Notes: generated by a model not told the origin, from the letters alone. Positions 1 through 34,029 are shown, counted from the first letter of the stretch. The stretch: 64,000 nucleotides of DNA from Euglena gracilis (GCA_900893395.1 CAAHFI010129837.1:1-64000); one strand, 5' to 3'. Translations and numbers: made by a program.

Positions 1-60
1 AATGTACTTATATATATTATATATACTATATATACCAATGTACTTAAATGGTCTTTACTG
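1..60. repeat. AT-rich tract bounded by a 10-bp direct repeat
   Basis: The 10-mer AATGTACTTA occurs at 1-10 and again at 37-46, with almost pure alternating TA between. It may be the edge of a tandem-repeat zone extending left of the window, but only one repeat pair is visible. Confidence 0.45.
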
Positions 61-78
61 AATATTTTCTACATCAGT

Positions 79-101
79 CCCCTTGGTGACCAAGCAAGGG
101 G
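79..101. other. GC-rich hairpin
   Basis: CCCCTTG (79-85) pairs with CAAGGGG (95-101) across a 9-nt loop. An alternative inner stem CTTGG/CCAAG overlaps it. It is one of the few GC-rich palindromes in this part of the window. It could be an RNA processing or terminator structure for transcription leaving the trnW-like fragment on the minus strand; the function is inferred only. Confidence 0.4.
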
Positions 102-130
102 CACATTTACTATAATGTGTACACTAAAAG

Positions 131-180
131 CGCGCTTTGTAGGATTCGAACCTACTACATCAGGTTTTGGAGACCTACGC
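131..180 (-). pseudogene. trnW: 3' half of tRNA-Trp (CCA), no 5' half
   Basis: Read on the minus strand, this has a 5-bp anticodon stem around the loop CTCCAAA (anticodon CCA), a perfect T arm (GTAGG, TTCGAAT, CCTAC) and the 3' acceptor strand AAAGCGC. No D arm and no matching 5' acceptor strand (GCGCTTT) is found upstream on that strand. It is therefore a tRNA-Trp fragment and not a working gene. Pseudo-tRNA sequences are reported upstream of the Euglena gracilis 16S rRNA gene, so this may mark an rRNA-leader-like region. A second, more decayed copy lies at 1887-1926. Confidence 0.6.
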
Positions 181-183
181 CTT

Positions 184-1884
184 ATGGTTTTTTATTGATT
201 ATTAACCCTGATTTATTAATTATTAAGTACTTTATGGTTAAATTCCGTAACGTTTATTGTAATCCAAAGAACCACACAAACTGCTTTCTATTTAGCTATG
301 TGTGTGGCTAATGCATACGTAATTTCTTAAAGGGTAAAAAGGAAGTGAACCCATTGCCGAGGAAATGCTTAGATTCGATTCTATTGCTTAATCAGGTTGT
401 ATCCATCCATAATCCATCCATACGTCAAGTCCGGATGGAAGAACTGGTTGGTTATTTCTGCCAGATAAAAGATGTTTACTTTCCAAGATAATATTTTAAG
501 GTTTAAGATTTCAAGATAAACAAAGTTTATAAGTGTTAGTTAATTATTACAGTTCATTATCAGAGATAGGTTTTTCAGAAAAATGATATAATGAAAAAAT
601 AGAAGATGTTTAGAGCTAACAATATTTTTACATGAGTTACATATTTAATGTAATATAAAATTGTATGTTTCGTAGGATTTTACTTAGAAACAAACAGAAA
701 TGTCTAGATATATATATAGAGTTTTTCTCAATTTCTATTATTCTTGTTCTTATTCAATGTTAGATTATTATTCGTGATGATAGATTATCTTACTTATTAT
801 TATTATTCCTGTAATCACTTATGCTATTATTCTTCTGAAACGTCATATTCAAGTTACTTAATATATAATTATGGTAGACTAAATGATTGTACTCTAAAAG
901 TTCGATCTCATTTTTTATGAATAAATACAATACTAAAAATTAATTGTAAGGTATTAAATATTAATAATATTTTGTAACTACTTTTGATTTATTCATCTGT
1001 ACTTCTTGTAATACTTCTTTATATCAAAAATGTGGGTAAATTATTTGTATTAGTTTAATCGGCAAAAAGCTTTGTTAAACAAAATTTTGCTTGTTGCTGG
1101 AAATTAAAATTTTACGAAAATGACAATGATTACACTATTTGTGATAATAGTTTATTACTAAATATGTATATTTATACTAATATTATTTCAAAAATAGGTA
1201 ATAATAATAGATTATTTAAGATTTAAAATAATCTATATAAATACTTTATAGTAGTTATTATGTATTAAACGCGTTTTTATTATTTTTTACTGTCACTAAA
1301 ATTTTTCAAGAAGCTATTAAAATTTTAAAAGTGTTATAATTTATATATTTTTAAAAATAAATTTTTGTATATATATAATTCTGTTGTACACTTTTTTGTA
1401 ATAAAGTTTGTAAATTCCAGAAAATTATATGTTTTAGAATATTTTATTTTTATTCAATTATTATTCTATGATATTTTTTATACACCCAGATAGTTTTATC
1501 TTGTTAACTCATCAATACTCATCAATATAGTAAACAATAAAAATTTTGAAAACAATGTGAATCATGTTCGTTTCAAAAGTAATCCAAGTCATTAAAATTA
1601 TTACTTTGCAAGAGAATTTATGATTTGAAATTAGATTCATTTTAAAAATCAAAATTTTGAATTAATTTAATTTCCTTTTATCCATAAATAGTAATTTAAA
1701 ATTCAAAATTAGCTTTTCTAATGTTTTTTGCTTAAACCTATAAGTTTGTCTTTAAGAAGTAAATCTAGTTCACATTTTACTTTTTCTTTTTAGTTTCATA
1801 ATTTTTCAAAGTCTATATTATTATTTTAACTAATAATAAAATTTTTACATAATTATGTAAAAAACAAAAAATCAATATCAACTA
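184..1884. other. Non-coding AT-rich stretch
   Basis: I find no convincing reading frame, tRNA or intron core here. The only compositional break is at about 340-480, a block with clearly more G+C than its flanks and containing short repeats of ATCCATCC (near 402-422). That block could be a remnant of an rRNA leader or other RNA, but I could not match it to 16S, 23S or 5S rRNA by eye. Confidence 0.5.
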
Positions 1885-1886
1885 TT

Positions 1887-1926
1887 GTTTTGTAAGATTT
1901 CAATCTACGACATCACGTTTTGGGTA
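1887..1926 (-). pseudogene. Second, decayed copy of the trnW 3' half
   Basis: About 23 of 28 bases match the T-arm to anticodon part of the fragment at 131-180 (ACATCA then GTTTTGG is shared, preceded by TTTGTA.GATT). The T stem has lost pairing and the sequence stops matching just past the anticodon. It is best read as an old duplicate of the same tRNA-Trp fragment. Confidence 0.5.
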
Positions 1927-2041
1927 CTTTCCATTATTCAAATTTTGTTATAAATTTAACATTTTTCAAAATAAAAGACGTTGATTTTAATCTAGATATA
2001 TATTGCAACTTTTTTATTAACGTTTTTTATTTCGAGAGTTT

Positions 2042-2120
2042 TACCTTCGACCGGACTCGAACCGGCAAGCTTATGCATGTGATTTTGAATCACACGTGTT
2101 TACCATTTCACCACGAAGGA
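2042..2120 (-). tRNA. trnL-CAA: tRNA-Leu (CAA)
   Basis: On the minus strand it folds as a class II tRNA. The acceptor is CCTTCG/CGAAGG (first pair T-T mismatched), the D-loop motif is TGGTAAA, the anticodon stem TGTGA/TCACA encloses the loop TTCAAAA (anticodon CAA), and the T arm is CCGG TTCGAGT CCGG. Its acceptor and D arm closely match trnL-UAA at 24664-24745, so the two are likely related by duplication. Confidence 0.9.
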
Positions 2121-2201
2121 AGAATATTTTTAACATTTTTAATGTATTTTCTGAAATACTTCTCAGAAAATGTAAATTAGTTTTCTTGTTTTAGCTATTT
2201 T

Positions 2202-3580
2202 TTAGTAATTGAACACTTTTTTAAAGGTTTCTTGCACTTTATATCCCGAATCTATTGATTCTAAAGGGTCTTTACGTAATCGATGTCGTAAACAAAGCGT
2301 AATTACAGTGAAAATGTCTTTAGGTGTTACTTCTGTGCGATCTTCAAATGCTACTAATGCTTTTGCTGCACGACTTGTTACCATATCTCCTCTTAGTCCA
2401 TCAACATTTAGTTCAGAACAGATTTGTGATATTTTTTCTAAAAGTTCGTATTTTATTATTATGTTTTTTAATTTTTTTCTTGCATTTATAATTTTTTCCA
2501 TTAGTTTATTTTGTTCTTCCTTATATTTTTCTTTGAACTCTTTAGGGCTTTTTTCAAATAGTTCTCGTTGTTGTACTATTTTTACACGAAGCGCTGGTTC
2601 CTTTAGTGTTTTAATTTGTGCATGCATTCCGAATCTATCTAGTAATTGTGGTCTAAGTTCTCCTTCTTCAGGATTTCCTGATCCTACTAGTATAAATCTT
2701 GCAGGATGGCAAATCGAAACTCCTTCTCTTTCTACCGTGTTCCATCCTGAAGCAGCGGAATCTAATAAAACGTCAACTAAATGGTCATCTAATAAGTTAA
2801 CTTCATCAACGTACAATATTCCTCTATTTGCTTGTGCTAGTAGACCAGGTTCGAATGCTTTTTTTCCTTCGGATATTGCTTTTTCTATATCTATTGTTCC
2901 ACAAACACGATCTTCAGTTGCACCTAATGGTAAATCAACCATAGGTGTTTTAACTTGAATTATCGATACTTTTTCGTTTTTTTTTATTTTTTCTAGAACG
3001 TCATCTGACATTAATTCTGTATCATATGGATCAGAATTATATGGGTCGTTTTCTATTACATCAATAGGTGGTAGTAAGTCAACAAGCGCTCTAACTATTG
3101 TTGACTTTCCTGTTCCTCTATCACCCATTATCATAACACCTCCTATTTTTGGATCTATTACATTTAAGATTAATGATAATTTCATAAAACTAAATTTTAT
3201 TTGTTTTCAAACTATACGTGGTTTATCCTTTTAGCTTTGTTTTTTATTTATAAATTGTTATTTTATGTTCTTTTGGATTTTCTATAGTTTTCCAAACTGC
3301 TTCCAATTAGCTACAATAAATTTTAATAATTTACAAAATTTTTTTAGTTGTGTTGAAAATTCAGTATTTTATTTGCCAATTTGTTTTATTTTTTATTTAT
3401 TAATTGTAGTTTAGAGGGTAGTAATTATTTTTAATAATAATAATTATTATTTTTTAAATTTATAATATTATTTTATTAAGTTTTTTATTTGAATGTGCAA
3501 TGTGTTTAGCCACACATCTCTTCTTGTCCAACAATAGAAGTAAAAGGAAATACAGGCCTTTCGTTAGTTTTTTTATTCAT
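2202..3580 (-). CDS. chlI: Magnesium chelatase subunit ChlI (two exons)
   Basis: AAA+ ATPase subunit of Mg-chelatase, which inserts Mg into protoporphyrin IX in chlorophyll synthesis. The exon at 2202-3183 carries Walker A (GDRGTGKST), Walker B ([10 protein letters not shown]) and the usual sensor regions, but starts mid-family at EMKLSLILN. The missing N-terminus is an upstream exon at 3516-3580, which reads [19 protein letters not shown] and matches the family start PFTAIVGQ. The intron at 3184-3515 begins GTGTGG and ends TTTTAT, with a degenerate domain V (AAGCTA/TAGTTT). The joined frame gives 348 aa, the normal ChlI length. It is divergent from psbD, sharing a 138-bp spacer. Confidence 0.95.
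3184..3515 (-). other. chlI group II intron
   Basis: 332-nt intron between codons for ...GQEE and MKL. The minus-strand 5' end GTGTGGCTAA is typical for this genome. The 3' part contains AAGCTA...TAGTTT, a weak domain V, and the end is TTTTAT. Confidence 0.75.
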
Positions 3581-3718
3581 AGTAAATTGATAGATTGTTA
3601 TGCAATATTTTTTGCTTGTGTTCCCTTTTTTAGTATATAAATAGGGGATCTTAATACCTAAAATTAGCTCTTTAGTTAATATTAGAGATTACTTATTTTA
3701 TATTACAAAATATTATTT

Positions 3719-24605
<20,887 letters not shown>

Positions 24606-24663
24606 ATTTTGTAATTTAAATATAAGTTAAAAATAATTTATATTTAATTTGTGTGTTTTAAAT

Positions 24664-24745
24664 GCCTTCGTGGTGAAATGGTAGACACTCATGACTTAAA
24701 ATCATGTGCTTATAAAGCGTACCGGTTCAACTCCGGTCGAAGGTA
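24664..24745 (+). tRNA. trnL-UAA: tRNA-Leu (UAA)
   Basis: Class II tRNA with acceptor GCCTTCG/CGAAGGT, D-loop AATGGTAGA, anticodon stem ATGA/TCAT around CTTAAAA (anticodon UAA), a long variable arm, and T arm CCGG TTCAACT CCGG. It lies 58 nt after psbC and 86 nt before psbA, with no intron in the anticodon loop. Confidence 0.95.
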
Positions 24746-24788
24746 TATATAATAAAATATTTAATTTTTTATGTTATAATTTTATCAA

Positions 24789-24806
24789 CAGTCGCGTTTG
24801 CGACTG
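24789..24806 (+). promoter_or_regulatory. psbA 5'-leader stem-loop
   Basis: CAGTCGC (24789-24795) pairs perfectly with GCGACTG (24800-24806) around the loop GTTT. GGGAG follows at once, and the psbA ATG at 24832 lies 25 nt downstream. A 7-bp GC-rich stem just upstream of a start is unusual in this AT-rich genome. It may act as an mRNA stability or translation element; that role is inferred from position. Confidence 0.6.
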
Positions 24807-24831
24807 GGAGATTAATTTAATTAATTTATTG

Positions 24832-27799
<2,968 letters not shown>

Positions 27800-29735
27800 T
27801 TTTATATGCTTGTTTTTATCTTTTTTACTAACAAGTATATTTTTTGTTTTGTTAATTATTTTTTAGTAAGTAGATTTTTAATTAAATAATGTAACGTTTT
27901 TAATAATAAAAATCGAATTATTTGGTAAAAAGCTTTTTTTTAGATTGTTTTTCTTTTTTTGAAAATTATATTAAATTTCTTTCGATTTTAAAAATATTTA
28001 ACCAATTGAAGTACATAATTTTTTTCTTATTTTATATTTTTTACTACTTCAGTTTTTTTAATTTCTTTTAAAATGAATTCGTATCAAGATTGATGATATT
28101 AGAAATTACCCTCAAAAATTGTTATGGTTTATTTTTATTTACTTTGTTGATATAAAACATATATGAAATAAAATTCATAAAAAACAGTAGTCAGAAGAAT
28201 TTCTTTGATAAAAATTCTTATTATACAAATAAATATTTAACAATTAACTTAATTAATTTAAGTTATTTTATTATTGATCTTAAATTTAGTAATTTTTTTA
28301 GATTTCAAAAAATATTTTGTCAATTAGTTTTTAAGTAGATTTTTAAAATAAAATATTTAATAAAAACTCTTAAAATTAGAAGTTTAATGGACGAACTCTA
28401 ATCTATTCAACTGACTTAACTAATGTTTGTAGTGTGTTGTTACACAATTCAAGTATTTGATTGAATTTAATAGATTCATATCTCACAATCTAAATAATCT
28501 CATTTATTTTTTGAGCAATTTGATAGTTATTAAAATTGAAGTTTAAAAGAATATAAAATGCAGTATTCGTAAGAGCATCTATATTTTTTAACATCTTTTA
28601 GTTTTGTAACAAATAAAATTTATGCATGTTGTACTTCCATTAAAAACTTATTAAAACTCTAATACTCAGTCCTAGTACAGCGAATGTCCATGAACTCCAA
28701 CAAATAACACAACTTACTATGAAACTAAATGTAAAAATTACAATTCTTGGATCGGTATTTTAATATTGAAGGAAACTACTTTAGATAATTTTTCCAAGTA
28801 TTCTTTTTTATGATTTCACTTAATGCTTCTGGATTTACGTTTGTAGCGATATTAATAACTTTTTTTAATGCTTGCCTTTTTTACCAATAGGAGCTTGGTA
28901 TACATACTTTTCTTGAATTTCTGGAAGATCCTAGTTAATTTTCTGTAGTTCATCCAGTGGCTTTTGATTTAAACTTGAATTACGTGAAATTAATTCTGTT
29001 AAAACCCTGATCTTAGAATTTGGAATAACAATAACGTAGAGAAGTGTCCAAAAAAGAATTCATCCTATGGCAATCAATATTTTTCTAAATTTTCGGAAAA
29101 ATCAAGAGATAAATGGCAAATAAGAGAGGATTTATTGAAATACGAAGTACCATAATTAGAAGAATTAGAAGTTTTTTTTACGAAAGAACAAACGAAATAG
29201 AATTTTTTGAACATATGTTATTATCTTAGGGTGTCTAAAAAGTTAATTAATTTTCCCAAATTTATTACAATAAAATATAACATTTAACAAAACGTTACAT
29301 TAAAATTTTTATAGTATGTAAATTAGAAAACATATAAAACCGATATCATTTTTTTTGTATATTCCCTTTTAAAGAATGTTTAACGCGTAAATAATTTACT
29401 ACAAAACTACAAATTTTGTTAAAGTTGAAATCATTCCATTATTTGAGGTAAATAAAGATTTTTATTAAAATTTACTTTTAATAATGAAATTATTATGTGT
29501 TCAGCTAAAAATTTTGTTTTAGTTTTTATGTTTGTTTAAAGAAAAAGAAGATACGTTAGGGAAGATTTTCTAAATGTTTCTAAATGTAAATTATTTTTTA
29601 ATTAGCTTTTTTCTTACTCTCTTGTTTTATATTTTAAGGTCATTTATTTTTTTTGTAGAAGTTTCATAAATGTAAATTATTCCAGAATTTTAAGGAACTA
29701 CTTGATCTAAATATTATCTTATTTTTTTTTCGGAT
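27800..29735. other. Long spacer with decayed coding-like fragments
   Basis: No intact gene is recognised. From about 28400 to 29000 the minus strand carries several short open stretches whose codon use looks protein-like, for example LDELQKIN and NVNPEALSEIIKK, separated by stops and frame changes. On the plus strand a 38-aa frame (29113-29229) reads RGFIEIRSTIIRRIR. None matches a plastid gene I know. 27800-28380 and 29240-29735 look like plain AT-rich spacer. Confidence 0.4.
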
Positions 29736-29807
29736 TGTCACAGATAGGATTCGAACCTACACAAAACAACTTAGAAGGTTGATGCCCGTCCATTAGGCGA
29801 CTGTGAC
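29736..29807 (-). tRNA. trnR-UCU: tRNA-Arg (UCU)
   Basis: Minus strand: acceptor GTCACAG/CTGTGAC, D loop CTAATGGA, anticodon loop TTCTAAG (anticodon UCU), T arm GTAGG TTCGAAT CCTAT. 72 nt. Confidence 0.93.
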
Positions 29808-29862
29808 TATATATATTTTAGTTTTTTAGATAAATTTATTACTAATAATAAATTTATACTTT

Positions 29863-29991
<129 letters not shown>

Positions 29992-30020
29992 TTAAAATTT
30001 TTAGGTGCTATTAGATAAAA

Positions 30021-30229
30021 TTATAAATTTCCTTTACGAATGAAAATTATTCCTATAATTAGTGGTCCAGTTAAAGTTATTAAAGTTAACGATCCTAATT
30101 GTATCAAAAGTTTTTTAGATTTATCATTAATCTTATATTAATAATATTATTTTAAATATTTATGTATTTTAAAGTATTGTCCTAAACTATTACAGTATTT
30201 TCTACGATATTTTTCTCATCTGAATTCAT
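30021..30229 (-). CDS. psb30: Photosystem II protein Psb30 (Ycf12), two exons
   Basis: The 3' exon (about 30021-30125) reads LLIQLGSLTLITLTGPLI then IGIIFIRKGNL, a clear match to the single-helix PSII subunit Psb30 (GPLVI..L...KGNL). No in-frame start precedes it; an upstream in-frame stop lies close by. A separate first exon is therefore likely at ATG 30227-30229 (MNS...), joined across an AT-rich intron of about 90 nt, the size of a group III intron. Exact junctions are uncertain. Confidence 0.85.
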
Positions 30230-30276
30230 GTTTTTATTTTTAATAATTTATATTTTTCACTTAATTTTCTTTTTAA

Positions 30277-30750
30277 TTATCTAAATTTTACTGAAGCCTG
30301 CCATACAAATGCTAGTAGAAAGAATAAAACAGGTATAATAGGAAGGATTACAAATAGGAACTTTTTCTTAATCAAGATAAATTTTTATATTTGGAAATAA
30401 AATAAAAAAATTTTTTTACTTTAGATTGTATTAATTCGTTTATTTTAGAGTTTATTTTTTTAGACATTTATATTTTTACTGTAATATTTTTTATTTTATT
30501 CTCACTTTTATTTCATTTTTACTTTTATTTTTTATTTTTTTCTAATCTCAACATCAATTAGTGGGTCGAATGGAGCATATTGTTCTGGTAATAAGCCAAA
30601 AAAAGTGTTAGTGGTCGGATTTAATGTTTTTCCTGAATTTTAAAGCAAAATTATTATTATTTTATTTTTTAATTTTTTTGTTTTTAGAGTTCTTATGTTA
30701 GTTCTTTTTAATCGCAAGTTAAAAAAATTGTTTAAAGTTATAAAAGACAT
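30277..30750 (-). CDS. psbK: Photosystem II protein PsbK (probably three exons)
   Basis: The last exon (about 30277-30347) reads [18 protein letters not shown] then VKFR, the conserved PsbK helix. The middle exon (about 30552-30620) reads [20 protein letters not shown], the conserved lumenal LPE.Y..FDP.ID part. Between them, 30348-30551 is an intron (5' TTGAG, NTNNG-type). The N-terminus is best explained by a first exon from ATG 30750 ([10 protein letters not shown]) and a second intron of roughly 100 nt beginning TTGCG. PsbK is a PSII core subunit; the precursor's N-terminus is normally removed. Confidence 0.85.
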
Positions 30751-30845
30751 TTTATTTTCCCATATTTATTTTTGAGTTTGTTGTTTTGACAAAATAATTA
30801 TAATGAGTAAAATTAAGTTCCTATCATTATTATATTAATAATGAT

Positions 30846-30917
30846 GCCTTTTTAGCTCAGTGGTAGAGCATTGTATTTGTAATGCGGTGGTCGTCGGTTC
30901 GAATCCGACAAAAGGCT
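30846..30917 (+). tRNA. trnT-UGU: tRNA-Thr (UGU)
   Basis: Acceptor GCCTTTT/AAAAGGC, D loop AGTGGTA, anticodon loop TTTGTAA (UGU), T arm GTCGG TTCGAAT CCGAC. First of a tight plus-strand cluster T-G-fM. Confidence 0.95.
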
Positions 30918-30922
30918 TGTGT

Positions 30923-30994
30923 GCAGATGTAGCTCAGTGGTAGAGCGCAACCTTGCCAAGGTTGATGCCATGGGTTCGAGTCCCATTATCTGCT
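30923..30994 (+). tRNA. trnG-GCC: tRNA-Gly (GCC)
   Basis: Acceptor GCAGATG/TATCTGC with one G-T pair, anticodon stem CAACC/GGTTG around TTGCCAA (GCC), T arm TGGG TTCGAGT CCCA. Five bases after trnT. Confidence 0.95.
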
Positions 30995-31006
30995 TATAGA
31001 TTTTAG

Positions 31007-31080
31007 GGCGGAGTAGAGCAGTCAGGTAGCTCGCAGGGCTCATAATCCTGAAGTCAGAGGTTCAAATCCTTTCTCCGCTA
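31007..31080 (+). tRNA. trnfM-CAU: Initiator tRNA-fMet (CAU)
   Basis: GCGGAG/CTCCGC acceptor with a weak G-T first pair, the D-arm GAGCAG...GGTAGCTCG typical of initiator tRNA, anticodon loop CTCATAA (CAU) and T arm AGAGG TTCAAAT CCTTT. The D arm and weak 1-72 pair favour initiator over elongator Met. Confidence 0.88.
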
Positions 31081-31255
31081 CATCAATTTTTGCATATTTC
31101 AAATAAATAAATTTTATAAATTTCTTTATTTTTAATATAATACTTTCTTAGTATTTTATTAATTTACTGTTTGTTCATATTTAAAATTAAAATCATTGTG
31201 TAAAATATTTCATTTTGCAGATATATTTATAGATTCAAAGAGTTCTTAATAAAAA

Positions 31256-31341
31256 AGGAGAAGAAGGGATTTGAACCCTCGGTGTTTATTAGACACACTC
31301 GATTAGCAATCGAGCTCTTTCGACCACTCAGACACTTCTCC
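31256..31341 (-). tRNA. trnS-GCU: tRNA-Ser (GCU)
   Basis: Minus strand class II tRNA: acceptor GGAGAAG/CTTCTCC, D loop GAGTGGTCGAAAG, anticodon stem CGAT/ATCG around TTGCTAA (GCU), long variable arm, T arm GGG TTCAAAT CCC. Confidence 0.95.
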
Positions 31342-31355
31342 AATATTTTATTTTC

Positions 31356-31427
31356 CTGAGGCGGGAGGATTCGAACCTCCGAATGACAGGGCCAAAACCC
31401 GTTGCCTTACCACTTGGCTACGCCTCA
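31356..31427 (-). tRNA. trnQ-UUG: tRNA-Gln (UUG)
   Basis: Minus strand: acceptor TGAGGCG/CGCCTCA, D loop AAGTGGTAA, anticodon stem ACGGG/CCTGT around TTTTGGC (UUG), T arm GGAGG TTCGAAT CCTCC. With trnS, trnfM, trnG and trnT it forms the tRNA cluster also known from E. gracilis. Confidence 0.95.
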
Positions 31428-31490
31428 AACTTTGTATTTATGTATAAAGAATTTTAGTTGAAAACTATCGAATTTTTAGTTTTCAACTTT

Positions 31491-32409
31491 TTAATACCCT
31501 TTTATTGGCACATTTAAAAATGATGCTATTTCACTTGCTTGTTTTTCTAAATCACTTATTTTTATTGGATTTGATAATTGTATTATTGGAAGATCATTTT
31601 TATCTTTAATACGCAAAAAAACATTTTGTTTTACATTAAAGTACTCATTTTTTATTTCAATTCTAATTCCTTCATTAAAATAATTTTTTAAACTTTTTTT
31701 TGAACTGTATGTGCTTTTTGCAGACAGCTCGTTTTTTTGACTCTTTTTAAATTTTCTTTTCGAATTTTTAAGTTTAATGATTATGCAATAATATTTTTAT
31801 TTTTTATTAAATTTTATATTTTAATGATTTATTTTTTATTCTATTTTTGACATATTAAAATGTTTGTAATACTTTTGATTCTTGGTTTATATTTATAATT
31901 ATATTTTTTTAGTTAATTACTTATATATTTTATTGAGACGTATATTAATTGCAGTTATCTCATTCTTTTACTATGTCTTTAAGTGAATACGTTATATTTA
32001 TATCAGAATTTTTTCCTTGTTTACCCTTTCGGTAAATTGTCATTAAATTTAACTCTTTGTTGAATTCGTTATAACCTTCGCCAACTCCGTTTAAAATTAT
32101 ACTTATTTGATTTATACTAAATAAAATTCCGCAAGTACCATAAAAACACATTGTTATTCCTTGAGGAAAAAATATTATTTCGCTTGCGTCTAAAAAATAT
32201 ATTAGATTATTTCCTATATAACTTGATATTCCTACTATTAAAAATCCGATTCCTCCTAATAACATTACAATATTATAAAACCATTTTATTATTTTATTAT
32301 TTTCTTTTATTTCTTGACGCAATATTTTTGGGAGGTTTATTTGTTTTTGTTTTGCTTTTATATTTTCATTTTTTGAAAGTGTCATATTATTTATATCTCT
32401 TAGATTCAT
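31491..32409 (-). CDS. ycf4: Photosystem I assembly protein Ycf4 (two exons)
   Basis: Thylakoid protein needed to assemble photosystem I. Exon 1 (31964-32409) has two membrane helices around LLGGIGFLIVGISSYIG and FFPQGITMCFYGTCGILF, the family hallmark PQG..MCFYG. Exon 2 (31491-31671) gives IRIEIKNEYF...VFLRIKDK...LSNPIKISDLEKQASEIA then the C-terminus FLNVPIKGY, matching Ycf4 ...A.FL.VPIE. The joined frame gives 208 aa, slightly longer than usual at the N-terminus. The intron at 31672-31963 starts ATGAG and has a domain V near 31702-31731 (minus-strand GAGCTGTCTG...CATACAG). Exon 2 would be missed if only long frames were annotated. Confidence 0.92.
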
Positions 32410-32416
32410 AAATTAA

Positions 32417-33859
32417 TTATTGTATTATTGATAAAACAACGCCGGCACCCACAGTTCTACCACCTTCTCTAATTGCAAATCTCATACCTTTTTTCCAATA
32501 TGTTTTATTTGATATAATTTAAACGAAAGTTTTTATTTTATTTTATTTTATTTTATTTTATTTTATTTTATTTTATTTTATTTTATTTTATTAAACGACA
32601 CTTCTATTGCAATGGGTTGTATTAATTCTACTTTCATTTTTATTCTATCCCCAGGCATTACCATTTGCGCAGGATTATCATTGTCTGATCTAAATGATTC
32701 GATTTTTGCAGTTACATCTGTTGTACGTACATAAAACTGTGGTCTATATCCTTCAAAAAAAGGTGTATGTCTTCCCCCCTCTTCTTTAGTAAGAATGTAT
32801 ACTTGGGAATCAAATTTTGTATGTGGATTTATTGTTCTTGGTTTTGCTAATACCATTCCTCGTTCAACATCATTTTTTTGTATACCTCTTAATAAAACTC
32901 CAACGTTGTCTCCTGCAAGAGCTTCATCTAAACTTTTTTGAAACATTTCTAGTCCTGTTATTGTTGTGGAACGTGTGTCTTTTAATCCTACAAGTTCTAC
33001 TGTCTCACCTACTTTTATTGTTCCACGTTCCACACGTCCTGTTGCTACAGTTCCTCTTCCTGTAATTGATAAAACGTCTTCAATAGCCATAAGGAAATCT
33101 TTTTCTGTATCTCTTGTAGGTGTAGGTATATAAGAATCTACTTGATCCATTAAGTTTAATATTTTATCCACCCACTTGTTTTCTCCTTTAGTAATTTTAG
33201 GATTTTTTGTTAATGCTTCAACAGATAATAGGGCTGATCCAGGTATAACAGGAATATCGTCTCCTGGAAACTCGTAATTACTTAGAGTTTCTCGAATTTC
33301 TAATTCAACTAATTCTAATAGTTCACTATCGTTTTTGATGGAATATTTTCTTCATTTAATTTTAAAATTAATTTTATTTTTTATATGTTTTTTAAGTTTC
33401 TCTTTTAGTGAAGGTTTTTAATTTTTAAGCTTATTCTACTTGGTCTTCTTTATTTAAAAAAACAACGATGTTAGGTACTCCTACTTGTTTTGCTAAAAGA
33501 ATATGTTCTTTAGTTTGTGGCATTGGTCCATCCGCCGCCGAAACGACTAGTATCGCTCCATCCATTTGAGCAGCTCCTGTTATCATATTTTTTACATAAT
33601 CCGCATGCCCTGGGCAATCTACATGTGCATAATGTCGATTTTTTGTTTCATATTCTACATGTGCTGTATTTATAGTTATTCCTCGGGCTTTTTCTTCTGG
33701 AGCTGAATCAATATCTTCATATCTTTTGGCTTTTGAATTTCCTGTTGCAGCTAGAGCCATAGTTATTGCCGCTGTTAAAGTAGTTTTTCCATGGTCAACA
33801 TGTCCAATTGTGCCTATGTTAATATGTGGCTTAGTTCTTTCAAATTTCTGACGAGCCAT
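32417..33859 (-). CDS. tufA: Elongation factor Tu (three exons)
   Basis: GTPase that delivers aminoacyl-tRNA to the plastid ribosome. Exons 33435-33859, 32602-33331 and 32417-32491 join to 409 aa, the length of E. gracilis EF-Tu. Motifs: G1 GHVDHGKT, switch region [12 protein letters not shown]3 DCPGH, G4 NKED, then domains 2 and 3 ([22 protein letters not shown]) and C-terminal [17 protein letters not shown]. Introns of 103 nt (33332-33434, 5' ATAAG) and 110 nt (32492-32601, 5' GTGTCG) have group III size. It is downstream of rps12 and rps7 in the str-operon order. Confidence 0.97.
32531..32592. repeat. (TTTTA)n pentanucleotide repeat in tufA intron 2
   Basis: About 12 tandem copies of TTTTA fill more than half of the 110-nt second tufA intron. 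It is a likely length-variable microsatellite. The intron must tolerate it in a loop or non-conserved part. Confidence 0.9.
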
Positions 33860-34029
33860 TTTTATTTTTTGTTTTCTTTTATGAAACTTTTTTTTTGAAA
33901 AAATTTTATTATCTTAAAATTAATAAAATTTTTATTTTATTTAAAATATTTAATTAACTCATTTTATTAGAAAGATTTTGGTCAAATTTTATTTTTTATT
34001 TTTTTTAACGCTTAAAAAATTTATATATA

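Noticed and set aside
117-311. 64-codon plus-strand frame
   Set aside because: Runs through the trnW fragment and spacer; no family resemblance and no start signal.
2209-2958. Long plus-strand open frame of 249 codons
   Set aside because: Exact antisense of chlI, whose frame carries Walker motifs; the plus-strand product matches nothing and is a shadow.
28380-28560. Minus-strand fragment resembling a cytoskeletal heavy-chain motif
   Set aside because: The resemblance is short, low-complexity and broken by stops; I could not support any family name.
30852-31043. Minus-strand frame of 63 codons
   Set aside because: Lies across the trnT-trnG-trnfM cluster; the reading is the antisense of tRNA sequences.
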